Assembly (NCBI RefSeq): GCF_003855495.1
Contig: NZ_CP034086.1
Coordinates: 2,455,501-2,519,500 of the forward strand
Length of the DNA stretch: 64,000 bases
Reading direction: 5' to 3'
DNA from: Methylocystis rosea
GTDB lineage: Bacteria > Pseudomonadota > Alphaproteobacteria > Rhizobiales > Beijerinckiaceae
The position numbers and the translations under genes are program-made. Shown one piece after another: positions 17,443 through 28,486 of the stretch. Under the pieces are notes generated by a model. The model was not told the DNA's origin and did not search any database. It worked only from the letters and a program-made list of their open reading frames with translations. The number at the start of each line of letters is the position of its first letter. The first letter of the stretch is position 1.

Positions 17443-20400
17443 TCAGCCTAAACGCTTCAGCAAATCTCGACCGAGCGACGCGACCGTTCGTCCCTTCATG
17501 AGCTCCATGAGAGAAACTTCGACGCCCAGCGTCGCTTTGACCGCGACCTGCAATTCAACGGCCATCAACGAGTCGATGCCCATATCGGACAATTGAGCGT
17601 CTATGTCGATGCGATCGCAGGGGATGCGAAGAGTCTCTCCGACGACGCGACGAACGACGCCGACAATGTGCTCGCCGCGCTGTTCCGGCTCAATCTGCGC
17701 CAGTTCGGCGCGGACGCGGTCGATGACGCTGTCGGACTCGTCGCGGGACTCACTGACAAGAGGCGCGAAGCGGGGCGCCGAACTCGCCGGATGGGTGGAC
17801 GCCCACTTGGACCAGTCGACATCGACATAGGCGAATTGCGCCGTCCCCTGAAGCAGAGAACCTTCCAGATCCTCGAGCGCCTCCGTGGAGGAAATTGGCT
17901 GGATGCCTGCCCGCGCGAGGTGCTGCGCAACCGTCTTGTCGCGCGTCAGCATGCCGACGTCGCCGATCGCGCCCCAATTGACGCTTTGACCGGGAAGGCC
18001 GAGCGTCTGCCGGTAGTGCGCGAGCATGTCGAGGAAGACGTTGGCCGCGACATAGTTTCCTTGTCCAGGATTGCCGATGAGCGCCGAAATGGACGAAAAA
18101 CACAAGAAGAAGTCCAAAGGCGCATTGCGCGTCACATGGTGCAGGTTCCAGGCGCCGACCGCCTTGGGGCGATAGACTGCGTCGAACCGTTCGTCGGTGA
18201 GTCCAGAAAGCACGGTGTCATCCAGCACTGCCGCCGAATGCACCACGCCGCGTAGCGGCGGAAGCTCGAGGTCGATCCGCGCCATCATCTCCGCCACGTC
18301 GGCTTCGACGCTGACGTCGGCGGCGATGCTCACCACGTTGACGCCTTGCGCTTCGAGCGCCGTCACCGCGCGTCTCGCCTCGCTGGAGGCGGCGCCGCTG
18401 CGGCTGACGAGGACCAGATTCTCCGCCCCTTGCTGCGCCAGCCAACGCGCAGCGTTCAGGCCGAAGCCGCTGAAGCCGCCGGTCACCATGTAGGTGGCTT
18501 TCGGCTGAATCAGCTTTTTCTCGACTTCCTCCGGCACGACTTCAACGCGCGCCGGGTCGCTGAAGGACAGGACGATTTTACCCGTCTGCTTTGATTGCGC
18601 CATGAACCGGAACGCGTCCGCGGCCTCGTGCAGCGGGAAGATGGTCACAGGCGTGGGGCGGAGATCGCCGTGCTCGAACCGGTCCCAGATTTGGGCGAGA
18701 AGTTCCCGAATCGCACTCGGCTGCTCCGCCATGAGTCGATCGAGATCAATCGCTGCAAACAGGAGGTTCTTGTTGAAGGGCAGCAGCGGCAGGCGCGCGT
18801 TCTCGACGATGTCGCGCTTGCCGATCTCGACGAACCTTCCGAAGGGAGCCGTCACCTCCAAGCTTTTGACCAGCGTCTCTCCCGCGATCGAGTTGAGGAC
18901 GACGTCGACGCCCCGGCCGCCAGTCGACTTTAGGACGCCGTCGGCGAATTCGAGACTGCGCGAGTCGAAGACCTGCTCCACGCCCAGCGTGCGCAGATAG
19001 TCGCGTTTCGCCTCGCTTCCCGACGTGACGAAGATACGTGCGCCGATCGATTTCGCGACCTGGATCGCCGCCAGCCCCACGCCGCCGGCGGCGGCGTGAA
19101 TGAGCACTGTTTCGCCAGCCTTCAGCCGTGCGATGTCATGTAAGGCGTAATAGGCCGTCAAGAAGATGACGGGAACGCTGGCGGCCTCTTCAAACGTCAA
19201 GGACGACGGCTTGCGCATGGCGAGCAGGCTATCGACGGGAACGCGCACATGGGAGCTGAAGGAGCCTTTGAAGGAGCCCATCAACTCGTCGCCGACCTTA
19301 TAGGCCGTCACCCCTTCGCCGACGGCGGTGACGACGCCCGCCGCCTCCATGCCGAGTTCGGCGCCGTGATAGGAGCCCTCCAGAGCCTTGGCGGGCAACA
19401 TGCCCAGGACCTTCAGCACGTCCTTGAAGTTGAGCGCCGCGGCCTTGATTTCGATTTCGATTTCGCCTGCGGCGGGAGCCGGCCGAGGAGCCTCTTCGAA
19501 GCGCAGGCTCTCGAGGCGGTTCTCGGCGCCGCGCGACAGGCGGAAGGCCGGCACGGATGCGGCGGAGACGGTGCGTGTCTCGGGCTCCTCCTCCTCCTGG
19601 CGGAGAGCGGCCGCCGGAACAAGCCGCTGCACGCGCCGCACATCGCCGCGCAACGCGACCTCAGTCTCGGGATCGTCGCTGAGGATTTGCCGAGCGAGGA
19701 GACTGCGGCTCCCGTCAAGGGGATCAACGTCGACGGCGGTGCATCTCAATTGGGGATTTTCGCCGGCGATCGTGCGCGCCAGACCGATCAGCGCGGCGTG
19801 CGCCAGATTCACCGTCTGCGAACCCGGCAGGGGCTGCGCCAGCGACGTCACGACGAACAGTCTGGGGGAGGCGTCGCCCGCGTCCTGGCCTTCGAGCGCT
19901 TGCGCAAGGCGGAGAAGGCGCTTGGCTTCGCCAAGATCGCTCACCGCGTCCTGCGCGCCTGGCGTCGACTCTCCCAGAAAGACGATGGCGCGAAGCTGCG
20001 GGCTTTCGTCGATAAGCTTGCGCGCGGCGATGACGTCCGTCAGCGACTGCGCGTCCACGGTCCGAACTTTGGCTCCGGTCGCTTCAAGCGCGGCCGCGAG
20101 TTCTTTGCAAGAGTCCGGATTTGCGGCGAAGAGCAGACAGTCTCCGGCCTGTTGATCGGTTTCGCTTAGCGGCTTGACCTCCCAAGCGAGCCCGTAGGAT
20201 CGGCTTTCAAGCCGCTCTTCTGGCGTGAGCTTCTTCGTGTGGAGCGCCTTGCATCTGACGCCGCGGACTTCCGCCGCGATGCTGCCGTCCGCGCGATAGA
20301 GAATAAGGTCGCCTTCGAACCCGTCCGATGACTGATTCGTCACGCGTCCGTGCGCCCAAAGCGGAGCGCCGCTTCCAGCGTGAAAAACCACTCGACCCAC

Positions 20401-23400
20401 GCCAGCCGGCAGATAGGTCGCTTCCTGCAGCTTGCCCTGGCCGATCGCGCCCACAAGGGTTTGAATGGCGCCGTCGAGGAGGGCTGGATGAAGCCGATAG
20501 GCCTCAAGCTCCTCGGATGGCCCTTGAATGACCTCCAGCTCCGCCAGTATCTCCGCGCCGTTCCGCGTCAGAGTGCGAATCGTGCGGAAGTGCGGACCAT
20601 AGGCCAGCCCGTGCGCAGCCAACCGATCATAAAGTTCGCCGACGTCGACCGACTCCCCTATTCTCTCCTTCACCTCCGCCAACGACTCGGCTCCGGTGCG
20701 AGGCGGCGGCAAGGTAAGCACCCGGCCCATCGCGTGCAGCGTCCAAGAGTCGGTTTCGTCGTCCGTCTGGCCGTAGATATGGAATTCCCTCGAGCTCCGA
20801 TCGAAGGTCGCCCGAACAATCGGATCTTTGAGCGTCGGGAAGACGAGCGGTCTAAGGAAGGAAAGATCTTCGAGCGTGTAACTGGCCTGTCCGCCATCAA
20901 GCAGCGACGCCAACGCCAGACCCTGCTCGATATAGCCGGCGGCCGGAAAGATGATTGATCCCTCGATGACGTGATCGGCCAGATAGGAGATCGATGGCCT
21001 TCCGAGATCATGCTCCCAGCTCGGCGTGGGCGACGACACCCGACTTCCCAACAGGGGATGCTCCGTGCGGCCAAGTCGGTCGAGCGCGCCTGCGCTCGTC
21101 TCGTTCCAATAATATTCCCGCTGCCAGGGATACAAAGGCAGCTTCACGAAGCGCGCGCCGGCGGGAGATAGCGCGCGCCAGTTCACGTCATAGCCGTTCA
21201 CATAGAGCGCGCCGAGCGCTGCGAGCACCGTCGCGCGCTCAGGATGCTCACGGCGTAAGGTGGCGATCGAAACGCCGCCCGCTTCGCTGTTGCGCAGAAC
21301 TTCCTTGATTGACGTCGAGAGCACGGGATGCGGGCCGACCTCGAGAAAGCCGCTTAGTCCGTCGGCCACCATGGCGACCATCGCGTCGGCGAACAGCACA
21401 GGCTTCCGCATATTGGAGCACCAATATTCCGCATCCAAGTCGGGCCCTTCGACGCGCCCACCCGTTACGGTGGAATAGAGCGGTGTGTGAGGCGTTTGCG
21501 GGCGCAGCCCGTGGAGGGAGGTCCGCAGCTCCGGCTTCAGCTCCTCCATCTGGGGGCTGTGATACGCCACCTCGACATCGAGGAATCGATTGAACACTTC
21601 GTCCTTTGCGAGCTGCTCGGCGATCGACGCCAGCGCTTCGCCCTCGCCAGCCAGCGTGACCGTTGACACGCTGTTGATCGCAGCGACCGAAACTGTATCC
21701 GGATAGGACTCCAGAATGCGTTCGGCCTGCTCTCGATTGAGGCCGGTGGCCAGCATGCGTCCCTTGCCGGCGGCCAGCTGCTGAAGTCGGCTGCGATGAT
21801 AAGAGACGGCGACGGCGTCCTCGAGGCTGAGCGCCCCCGAGATATAGGCGGCGCTCACCTCGCCGACGCTGTGTCCGACCACCGCCGCCGGATAGACGCC
21901 CCAGGAACGGAGAAGTTCGGCCAAGGCAACCTGGCACGACGAAATTTGCGGGTTGCGCAATACGCGTCTCTTTGACCCGTGAGCGGCTTTTGTCCTCGCG
22001 CATCTCCTCGAGAATGGAGAAGCCGGCGAGCGGACGGAAGATCGCGTCGATCTCCTCTGCCGCCTTGCGGAAGACCGGTTCATTCTCGAGCAATTGCCGG
22101 CCCATGCCCCACCACTGGGGCCCCATGCCGGTAAACACGAAAACCGGTCGCGATTCGGCGCGCCGAGCCGCCTTGCCCTGAATGACGTGGTCGCTGTAGC
22201 CGTGTGCGGCGAACTGCTCGAGCTCCGTCGCCATTTCGGCGGCCGAAGCGGCGACGACGCTCAATCGGCATTCGTGGGCGGAGCGCCGAATTCGCGCCGA
22301 ATGGCAAATGTCCTCAAGCGCCGCGCGTCTGCCGCGCGAGAGCATCTGCGCATAGGAGCGGGCGAGAATGGTCAGCACCTTGGGATCGCGGCCGGAAAGG
22401 GTCAGGATCTGCTCTCCCGCCGACCCATCCTTCTTCTCTTCTAACCGCGGCTTCTCCGCCCGCTGAAGGACCACATGCGCGTTGGTGCCGCCAAAGCCGA
22501 AAGAATTGACTCCGCAATATACGTCCTCATCGCCTTGCGAAAACGGCTCGAGGCTGGTCGGCAAGCGAATCCCGAGTTCCTGGAACGGAATCTTCGGGTT
22601 GGGGTTCTGCAGATTGGCTTGCGGCGGCACGGCCCCTCGGTCGAGACAGAGCGCCGCCTTGATGAGTCCGGCGACGCCCGCCGCCGCTTCGAGATGGCCG
22701 ATCGTCGATTTCGCCGAACCGATCAGGCAGGCATCGTCAGCGTCGCGTCCAGCGCCGATCGTGCGCCCCAGCACGCCGGCTTCGATGGGATCGCCCACCG
22801 GCGTCCCGGTGCCATGCGCCTCGACGTAGCGCACGTCGCTAAATGGCACGCCGCTTTGCGCGTAGACACGCCGAATGAGCGCCTCCTGCGCCGCAGCGCT
22901 CGGCATTGTGATGCCGTCGGTGCGCCCGTCCTGGTTGACGCCCGTGCCGCGTATCGTCGCGTAGACATGATCGCCGTCTCGCATGGCGGCGGCATAGGGC
23001 TTAAGCAAGACCACCCCGGCGCCCTCGCCGCGCGCATAGCCATTGGCGCGTTCGTCGAAACTCTTGCAATAGCCGTCCGGCGCCAAGAAGTGGCCCTTGC
23101 CCATGATCATCGGATACTCGGGCCGCAACATGACGTTGACGCCGCCCGCCAGCGCCAAGGAAACGTGGCCACGCCAAATATCCTGGCAGGCGAGATGCAC
23201 GGCCACGAGCGACGAGGAGCAGGCCGTGTCAACCGAGAGGCTGGGGCCGCGGAAGTCGAAAAAATAGGAAAGCCGATTCGACAGCAGCGTCATCAGCGCG
23301 CCGGTGCCCGAATGGATGCTGATATTCTCGCGATTATGCGGGCTCAGCTGATCGAGCATGCTGTCGAGCGTGAAGCCGCCAATATAGACGCCCGTTTCGG

Positions 23401-23806
23401 AGCCCGCGAGCGTTTCCGGAACGACGCCGGCGTCCTCCAGAGATTCCCAGGCCACCTCCATGAGCAGTCGCTGCTGCGGGTCTACATGGACCGCCTCCCG
23501 TGGCGATATATTGAAGAACGCCGCATCAAAGCGATGGACCGCCTCGTCGAGAAAGCCGCCTTTGCGGGTGTAGATCTTGTTCGGTTTATCGGGGTTTTCG
23601 TTGAAGAATCGATCCATGCTCCAGCGGTCTTCCGGAACATCGCGAATAGCCGGCCGGCCGGAGACGAGGAGGTCCCAATATGCGTCCGGGCTATTGGCGC
23701 CCCCAGGGAAGCGGCATCCCACGCCGATGATCGCGATCGGCTCCAACTCTCCGACCTCGTCGCCGCGAAATCCCGAGTTCTGCAGGTTCGGATTGCGTTC
23801 GTCCAT
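17443..23806 (-). CDS. Type I polyketide synthase, KS-AT-DH-ER-KR-ACP, split by a one-base frameshift
   Basis: A single-module, fully reducing type I synthase. From ATG 23806 the order is: KS with Cys196 (DTACSSS), His331 (EAHGTGT), His371 (KSTIGHLEA); AT with GHSVGE and AYHS; DH with His in DHVIEGSIIFP and Asp in LLDGAIQ; ER with the NADPH loop AAAGGVGLAAIQ; KR with TGGFSGFG, LDD and the Ser/Tyr pair in SSISALIGNPGQGNY; and ACP with GIDSLMAVEL (Ser codon 17569-17571). The frame breaks in the AT near 21933: removing one base restores ETRIAQPANFVVQVALAEL and gives 2120 residues with no stop. There is no thioesterase or reductase domain. The AT motifs suggest malonyl-CoA. Repeated use would give a long saturated chain. 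As the first gene of the operon it sets the lipid made downstream. Confidence 0.9.
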
Positions 23807-24476
23807 GGGATATCTCTGGCTGTACACATGTGGTTGGGGATCATGCGTCGCTGAAGCGCGCATGCGCGGTGCGTTTCAAAACAAGGATTTGCTGTTAGGG
23901 CCTAGATCGGGCCACCACCCCATTCCTTAGGGGAACGCAACATATATTCCTTCAGTTGCGGCCAATTGCATGACCTTATTGGATAATTAGGCATCCCAGC
24001 CTCTCCGATTAAAGCAATATGAGGTATTCGAGCGGTAACATTCCTAGCCTAAAGTGCATTGCAGCATATCCGCTAATTGATGCCGTCCCGCAAGTCAATA
24101 TGTATGCAATCAACTGCTCACCAATTTCTTTGAGCGATGTCACAATAGTGCCAAAAAGCGCCTAAGTCGCAAATTGGACGCATTTAAAACTGGCGCGGGA
24201 GCGTCTTTGGTGTGCACGCCGTGACCGGAAAACCGGCAGCCTGGCTTAAGCATTGGGCGGATGAATAACGGCGATCGGAACTTCAGGCCGTAGTGCGGGG
24301 CTACCGCGCAGTTTGGATCATTCGCCGTCCGGCAGCATCTTGCGCGCTTCGTCGCGTTGAGCGTCCTTACGAAGCTCTCGACATGCCAGCGCCGCTCAGC
24401 GACATTTCCTGTGAGCGGCATCGGCGCCTCCCAGGCGCCCGCAAATGGGATGGCTCGCGACCGCCCGCTTGCGCCG
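23807..24476. promoter_or_regulatory. 670-base upstream region of the polyketide operon, partly AT-rich
   Basis: No gene is convincing here. Bases about 23940-24170 are clearly richer in A and T than the rest of the window and must contain the promoter of the leftward operon. No sigma-70, sigma-54 or known activator site could be assigned with confidence; a TGGCAC at about 24150 on the reverse strand lacks the matching -12 element. The part from 24180 to 24476 is GC-rich again, follows the end of the sensor kinase gene and includes a 93-residue frame (24140-24421, reverse) with no family resemblance. Confidence 0.5.
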
Positions 24477-25586
24477 CTAGTCGCCCGGGAACTCCACCAT
24501 CAACGTCGTGCCGGCGGAGGCGTTCATCTCCAGCGATCCGCCCAGCTGACGCGCAAAGGCCTGCATGATGCTCATGCCGAGAGAGCCAGACGCGACCGCA
24601 GACGCCGGCGCGATTCCGGGACCGTCGTCGCGAACGATGAGCTGCAGGCGGCCGTTCCCCTGTTTGAGCAAGGCGACTTCGAATTTTGATCCCGCGCCTT
24701 TTTCGAAAGCGTGCTTGACGGCGTTGAGCGCGGCTTCATTGACCAGAAGAAGCACCGCGGTCATCTGATCAAGGGACAATTTTGCCTCCGGGGATATATC
24801 TAACGACAGCTGGACCGGCAGGTCGCCAAAGTCGTTGCGCAACATCTCGTCAAGAATAGGCGCGAGGCCCTGTTCGTAGCTTGTTTTGTCGTAAAGCCGG
24901 CGATGCAACGCCGACATCGCCGCGATCCGATCTTCAGCGGCCGCGATCCGTTCGGCGGCCGTCACGTCGAGCACCCCCCGCCGGGCGTTGCTGATCATCG
25001 CCAGGACAATTTGGAGGTTGTTTGCGACGCGATGCTGAAGCTCGCGAAACAGGCTGACCTGCACCTGGTTCGCCGCTTCCAGACGCCTGATCAGATCAGC
25101 CATTCCCGCCACGAGAATAAGCAAAAAGCCGCCGACGAGGAGAAATCCGATCAGTGGGAATATTGCGTTCTGGTCTCTAAGCAAAAACGAGTTGCGCGGC
25201 TCGAAGAAAAAATACCACCCCGACACAGCGGAGAGCGCCAACACCGCTGCGCCCTGACGCCAGCCGCACAGCAGCGCACTGGCCGCGATCGCCGGATAAA
25301 AGGTGAGAAACTTCATCGGATCGAGCCAGTGATCCAACAGGATGCGAACAGACAGGCTCGCGCCGAATAATGCCAGAGCAACGATCCAGGAGGGCGCACC
25401 CTCTATTCTTTTCGACGCCCTGTAGACTTTCGTCGCCCACGCCACCTTGAGCACCTTGACGTAACTTGCCGAAATCCCGTGATTTCCTCCCACTCGGGCC
25501 CGCGAATAGTTGCATAGCGCATAGTTCCGAACAAGATCGAATGCGTTGCCCGCAGCGCTAGGCAGGGCATTCGTTCCCCGTATCAA
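24477..25586 (-). CDS. Membrane sensor histidine kinase, HisKA_2/HWE type
   Basis: A kinase of up to 369 residues. About four short membrane helices (LALFGASLSVRILL to FLLVGGFLLILVAGMADLI) form a KdpD-like DUF4118 sensor region. The dimerisation domain is of HisKA_2 type, with the phospho-His in FRELQHRVANNLQIVLAMI, and the ATPase domain has LLVNEAALNAVKHAF and DDGPGI. Kinases of this class often feed the PhyR/EcfG general stress pathway in alphaproteobacteria, and the gene is divergent from catalase. The start is uncertain: the longest frame opens with TTG 25586, and the first 50 residues look non-conserved. No cognate regulator is in the neighbourhood. Confidence 0.85.
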   Translation of the reverse strand: MIRGTNALPSAAGNAFDLVRNYALCNYSRARVGGNHGISASYVKVLKVAWATKVYRASKRIEGAPSWIVALALFGASLSVRILLDHWLDPMKFLTFYPAIAASALLCGWRQGAAVLALSAVSGWYFFFEPRNSFLLRDQNAIFPLIGFLLVGGFLLILVAGMADLIRRLEAANQVQVSLFRELQHRVANNLQIVLAMISNARRGVLDVTAAERIAAAEDRIAAMSALHRRLYDKTSYEQGLAPILDEMLRNDFGDLPVQLSLDISPEAKLSLDQMTAVLLLVNEAALNAVKHAFEKGAGSKFEVALLKQGNGRLQLIVRDDGPGIAPASAVASGSLGMSIMQAFARQLGGSLEMNASAGTTLMVEFPGD

Positions 25587-25639
25587 ACGTCTTCAACGCT
25601 CTGAGCTTCTCTTGGCTCCGAGAGAATTTTCCTTTTTGG

Positions 25640-25664
25640 GGAACAAGTCAGATCGCCTGAGGTT
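25640..25664 (+). promoter_or_regulatory. Possible EcfG (general stress sigma factor) promoter of katE
   Basis: GGAAC at 25640-25644 is followed after 16 bases by GGTT at 25661-25664. The EcfG consensus of alphaproteobacteria is GGAAC, 16-17 bases, CGTT, so there is one mismatch. It lies 50 bases before the katE ATG. The assignment is tentative. Confidence 0.4.
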
Positions 25665-25714
25665 TCGCTCACGGGACACTCGCGTTTCGTCGCGGTTTTT
25701 TTTGGAGTTTTCTG

Positions 25715-27880
25715 ATGGGCTCAAAGCGCAATCCGGTCAAATCCGCCAACGTGAACGCCGGAAAGAGTCAAATCGCGCAACCCGATATTCTGGCGGCCGA
25801 GACTGAGATGTCTTACGCGCAGCCGCAAGGCGACGGCGGTGAAACGCACCAGACCGCGAACGACGAAGTTGAGACGCTCACCACGCAGCAGGGCATCCCG
25901 GTCTCCGATGACCAAAACACGCTTCGCATTGGCGCGCGCGGTCCGAGCCTCATCGACGACTTCCATTTCCGCGAAAAAATCTTCCACTTCGACCACGAGC
26001 GCATCCCTGAACGCGTCGTTCACGCGCGGGGATTCGGCGTGCATGGCTACTTCGAGCTCACGAGATCGCTCGCAGATGTGACGCGAGCGGATCTGTTTCA
26101 GCGCGTCGGCGACCAAACGCCAGTATTCGTTCGGTTCTCCACGGTGGTCGGCAGCAAGGGATCGTTCGACCTGGCGCGCGACGTGAGAGGCTTCGCGGTT
26201 AAGTTCTATACTCAAGAAGGCAATTGGGATCTCGTTGGCAACAACATGCCGGTCTTCTTCATTCAGGACGCCATAAAGTTCCCCGACCTGATTCATGCGG
26301 CGAAGCCTGAGCCCGATCGCGGCTTTCCTCAGGCGCAGTCGGCGCACGACAATTTTTGGGATTTCGTTTCGCTTTCACCCGAAAGCTTTCACATGATCAT
26401 GTGGATCATGTCCGATCGCGCCATCCCGCGCTCCTTCCGCTTCATGGAAGGCTTTGGCGTGCACAGTTTCCGCTTCGTCAATGCAAAGGGAAAGTCGACT
26501 TTCGTCAAGTTTCACTGGAAGCCGAAGCTCGGGCTGCAGTCAGTGCTCTGGAACGAAGCGGTCAAGATCAATGGCGCCGATCCCGATTTCCATCGGCGGG
26601 ATCTGTGGGACGCCATCAAGGGCGGACATTTCCCGGAATGGGAGCTCGGCGTCCAGCTCTTCGACGACGAGTTCGCCGAAAAGTTCGAATTCGACATTCT
26701 CGACTCAACCAAGATCATTCCCGAAGAGCAGGTTCCGGTGCAGATCGTCGGCCGCCTCGTGCTCGACCGCACCGTGGACAATTTCTTCGCGGAGACCGAA
26801 CAGGTCGCTTTCTGCACGCAGAACATCGTTCCCGGCATTGATTTCAGCGACGATCCGCTGCTCCAAGGCCGCAACTTCTCCTACCTCGACACACAGTTGA
26901 AGCGGCTCGGCAGCCCGAACTTCACCCATCTTCCCGTCAATGCGCCGCGCTGCCCGATGGCGCATTTCCAGCAGGACGGGCATATGGCGATGAAGAACCC
27001 GAAGAGCCGCGCCAATTACGAGCCCAACAGTTGGGGCGCGCTCGGCGGACCGCGCGAAAATCCCGAGCGCGGCTTCACGTCATTCCCGGAAGAAGTCGCC
27101 GGGCCGAAGACGAGACTTCGCTCCGAAAGCTTCGCCGATCACTACAGCCAGGCGCGCCAATTCTTGATCAGCCAGACGCCCATCGAGCGCAAGCATATTG
27201 GCGACGCGCTGACGTTTGAATTGAGCAAGTGCGAGCGCCCGGACATCCGCTCTCGTGTCGTGTCGCATCTCTTAAACATTGACGTTGCGCTCGCGACGCG
27301 CGTGGCTGACGGCTTGCGGCTTGAAATGCCCGATCCGGCGAAGGCCGCGCGCCCGACTCGGCAAGAGCTTCCCCCATCCGCGGCGTTGAGCATTTTGGCG
27401 CGTCCCAAATCCTTCACGGGGCGGAAGCTCGGGATTCTCGCGACGGACGGCGCCGATGCAAAGCTGTTGAAGGCGCTGATTGAGGCCGTTGAAAAGATCG
27501 GAGCGGTTTACGAGATTGTCGCGCCGCACATCGGCGGCGTGGTGCTTGACGACGGCGCCCTGCAGCCCGCCGCGCAAAAGATCGACGGAGGACCGTCGGT
27601 GCTGTTCGACGCCGTCGCCATCGTCGCGTCGGAGACCGGCGCCGCGGATCTCGTCGCCGACGCCGCCGCGCGCGATTTTGCAAGCGACGCCTTCGCACAC
27701 TGCAAGTTCATCGGCTTCACCAAGAGCGCGTTGCCGCTGCTGGAGAAAGCCGGCGTCGCCGACGCGCTGGACGAAGCGTGCATTCAGCTTGCGACCGTCA
27801 AGGACGCGGCCGCGTTCATCGCGGCCTGCGCCGAACTTCGTTACTGGCCCAGAGAACTGACGGTCGATCTGGATGCGTGA
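25715..27880 (+). CDS. katE: Large-subunit monofunctional catalase, KatE (HPII) type
   Basis: A 721-residue heme catalase that splits hydrogen peroxide to water and oxygen. The catalytic His is in [15 protein letters not shown], the Asn in [15 protein letters not shown], and the heme-ligand Tyr in [14 protein letters not shown]. Length and the C-terminal flavodoxin/DJ-1-like domain (from about residue 560, [16 protein letters not shown]) place it in the large clade 2 catalases. ATG 25715 has GGAG seven bases upstream. A hemerythrin-like gene follows 56 bases later. A candidate stress promoter lies upstream, consistent with stationary-phase expression known for KatE. Confidence 0.96.
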   Translation: MGSKRNPVKSANVNAGKSQIAQPDILAAETEMSYAQPQGDGGETHQTANDEVETLTTQQGIPVSDDQNTLRIGARGPSLIDDFHFREKIFHFDHERIPERVVHARGFGVHGYFELTRSLADVTRADLFQRVGDQTPVFVRFSTVVGSKGSFDLARDVRGFAVKFYTQEGNWDLVGNNMPVFFIQDAIKFPDLIHAAKPEPDRGFPQAQSAHDNFWDFVSLSPESFHMIMWIMSDRAIPRSFRFMEGFGVHSFRFVNAKGKSTFVKFHWKPKLGLQSVLWNEAVKINGADPDFHRRDLWDAIKGGHFPEWELGVQLFDDEFAEKFEFDILDSTKIIPEEQVPVQIVGRLVLDRTVDNFFAETEQVAFCTQNIVPGIDFSDDPLLQGRNFSYLDTQLKRLGSPNFTHLPVNAPRCPMAHFQQDGHMAMKNPKSRANYEPNSWGALGGPRENPERGFTSFPEEVAGPKTRLRSESFADHYSQARQFLISQTPIERKHIGDALTFELSKCERPDIRSRVVSHLLNIDVALATRVADGLRLEMPDPAKAARPTRQELPPSAALSILARPKSFTGRKLGILATDGADAKLLKALIEAVEKIGAVYEIVAPHIGGVVLDDGALQPAAQKIDGGPSVLFDAVAIVASETGAADLVADAAARDFASDAFAHCKFIGFTKSALPLLEKAGVADALDEACIQLATVKDAAAFIAACAELRYWPRELTVDLDA

Positions 27881-27936
27881 TGCGGTCACGCATGACAGAA
27901 CAGCCAAGTTAACAACCGCGCAACAGGAGAACCAAA

Positions 27937-28458
27937 ATGCCAACGGCAAGCACGGGCGGCAGCACGAAAACGTCGAAGCCCCGAACGGGCGCAAAGACGT
28001 CGGCCACCGCCACCAAAACGGCGGACGCCATCAAGCTCCTGAAAGAGGATCACCGTGAGGTGAAAACCTGGTTCAAACAGTACGAAAAGCTCGATAAGGA
28101 AACCGAGAAGGAAGAGCTCGCCCGAAAAATTTGCGCCGCGCTGACCGTTCACGCCAAGATCGAAGAGGAAATCTTCTATCCGGCGCTGCGCAAGAGCATC
28201 GACGACGAAGAGCTTCTCGACGAAGCAGAAGTTGAGCACGCAAGCGCCAAACAGCTGATCGCGGAAATCCTCTCGATGTCGCCGCAAGACCATCTCTTCG
28301 ATGCAAAGGTCAAGGTGCTTGGCGAATATGTCATGCATCATGTCCAAGAAGAAGAGCAGGAAATGTTTCCGGAGGCGCGCAAGAGCGAGGTCGACCTCGA
28401 CGCCTTGGGCGTGAAGCTATCGAAGCGTAAAGCCGAACTGATGAAAAAAGCGGCCTGA
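27937..28458 (+). CDS. Hemerythrin HHE-domain protein
   Basis: A 173-residue cytoplasmic protein. A Ser/Thr/Lys-rich disordered head of about 27 residues is followed by a four-helix hemerythrin-type domain with iron ligands in LLKEDHREVKTWF, TVHAKIEEEIFYPAL, VEHASAKQL and YVMHHVQEEEQEMFP. Such proteins bind a di-iron centre and have been linked to oxygen, nitric oxide or peroxide handling. AGGAG precedes the ATG. Its position after katE suggests a shared oxidative-stress role, although no common promoter is proved. Confidence 0.9.
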   Translation: MPTASTGGSTKTSKPRTGAKTSATATKTADAIKLLKEDHREVKTWFKQYEKLDKETEKEELARKICAALTVHAKIEEEIFYPALRKSIDDEELLDEAEVEHASAKQLIAEILSMSPQDHLFDAKVKVLGEYVMHHVQEEEQEMFPEARKSEVDLDALGVKLSKRKAELMKKAA

Positions 28459-28470
28459 TCGCGGCCGCTT
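28443..28470 (-). terminator. Hairpin with T run after the glycine-zipper gene
   Basis: AAGCGGCC (28448-28455) and GGCCGCTT (28463-28470) form an eight-base stem with a seven-base loop. Read on the minus strand the stem is followed by six T (28444-28449). It lies just past the stop of the gene at 28487-29050 and overlaps the last codons of the hemerythrin gene. Confidence 0.6.
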
Positions 28471-28486
28471 CAACGTTCAACATCAT

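Noticed and set aside
22083..22083. Start of an independent second PKS protein at 22083
   Set aside because: The first 45 residues from there are low-complexity Arg/Ser sequence and homology begins only at the frameshift point in the AT domain.
24140..24165. Sigma-54 promoter for the polyketide operon (TGGCAC on the reverse strand)
   Set aside because: No TTGC-type -12 element at the required spacing.
24140..24421. 93-residue reverse frame upstream of the polyketide operon
   Set aside because: No family resemblance, cysteine- and arginine-rich composition typical of chance frames, and it spans the presumed control region.
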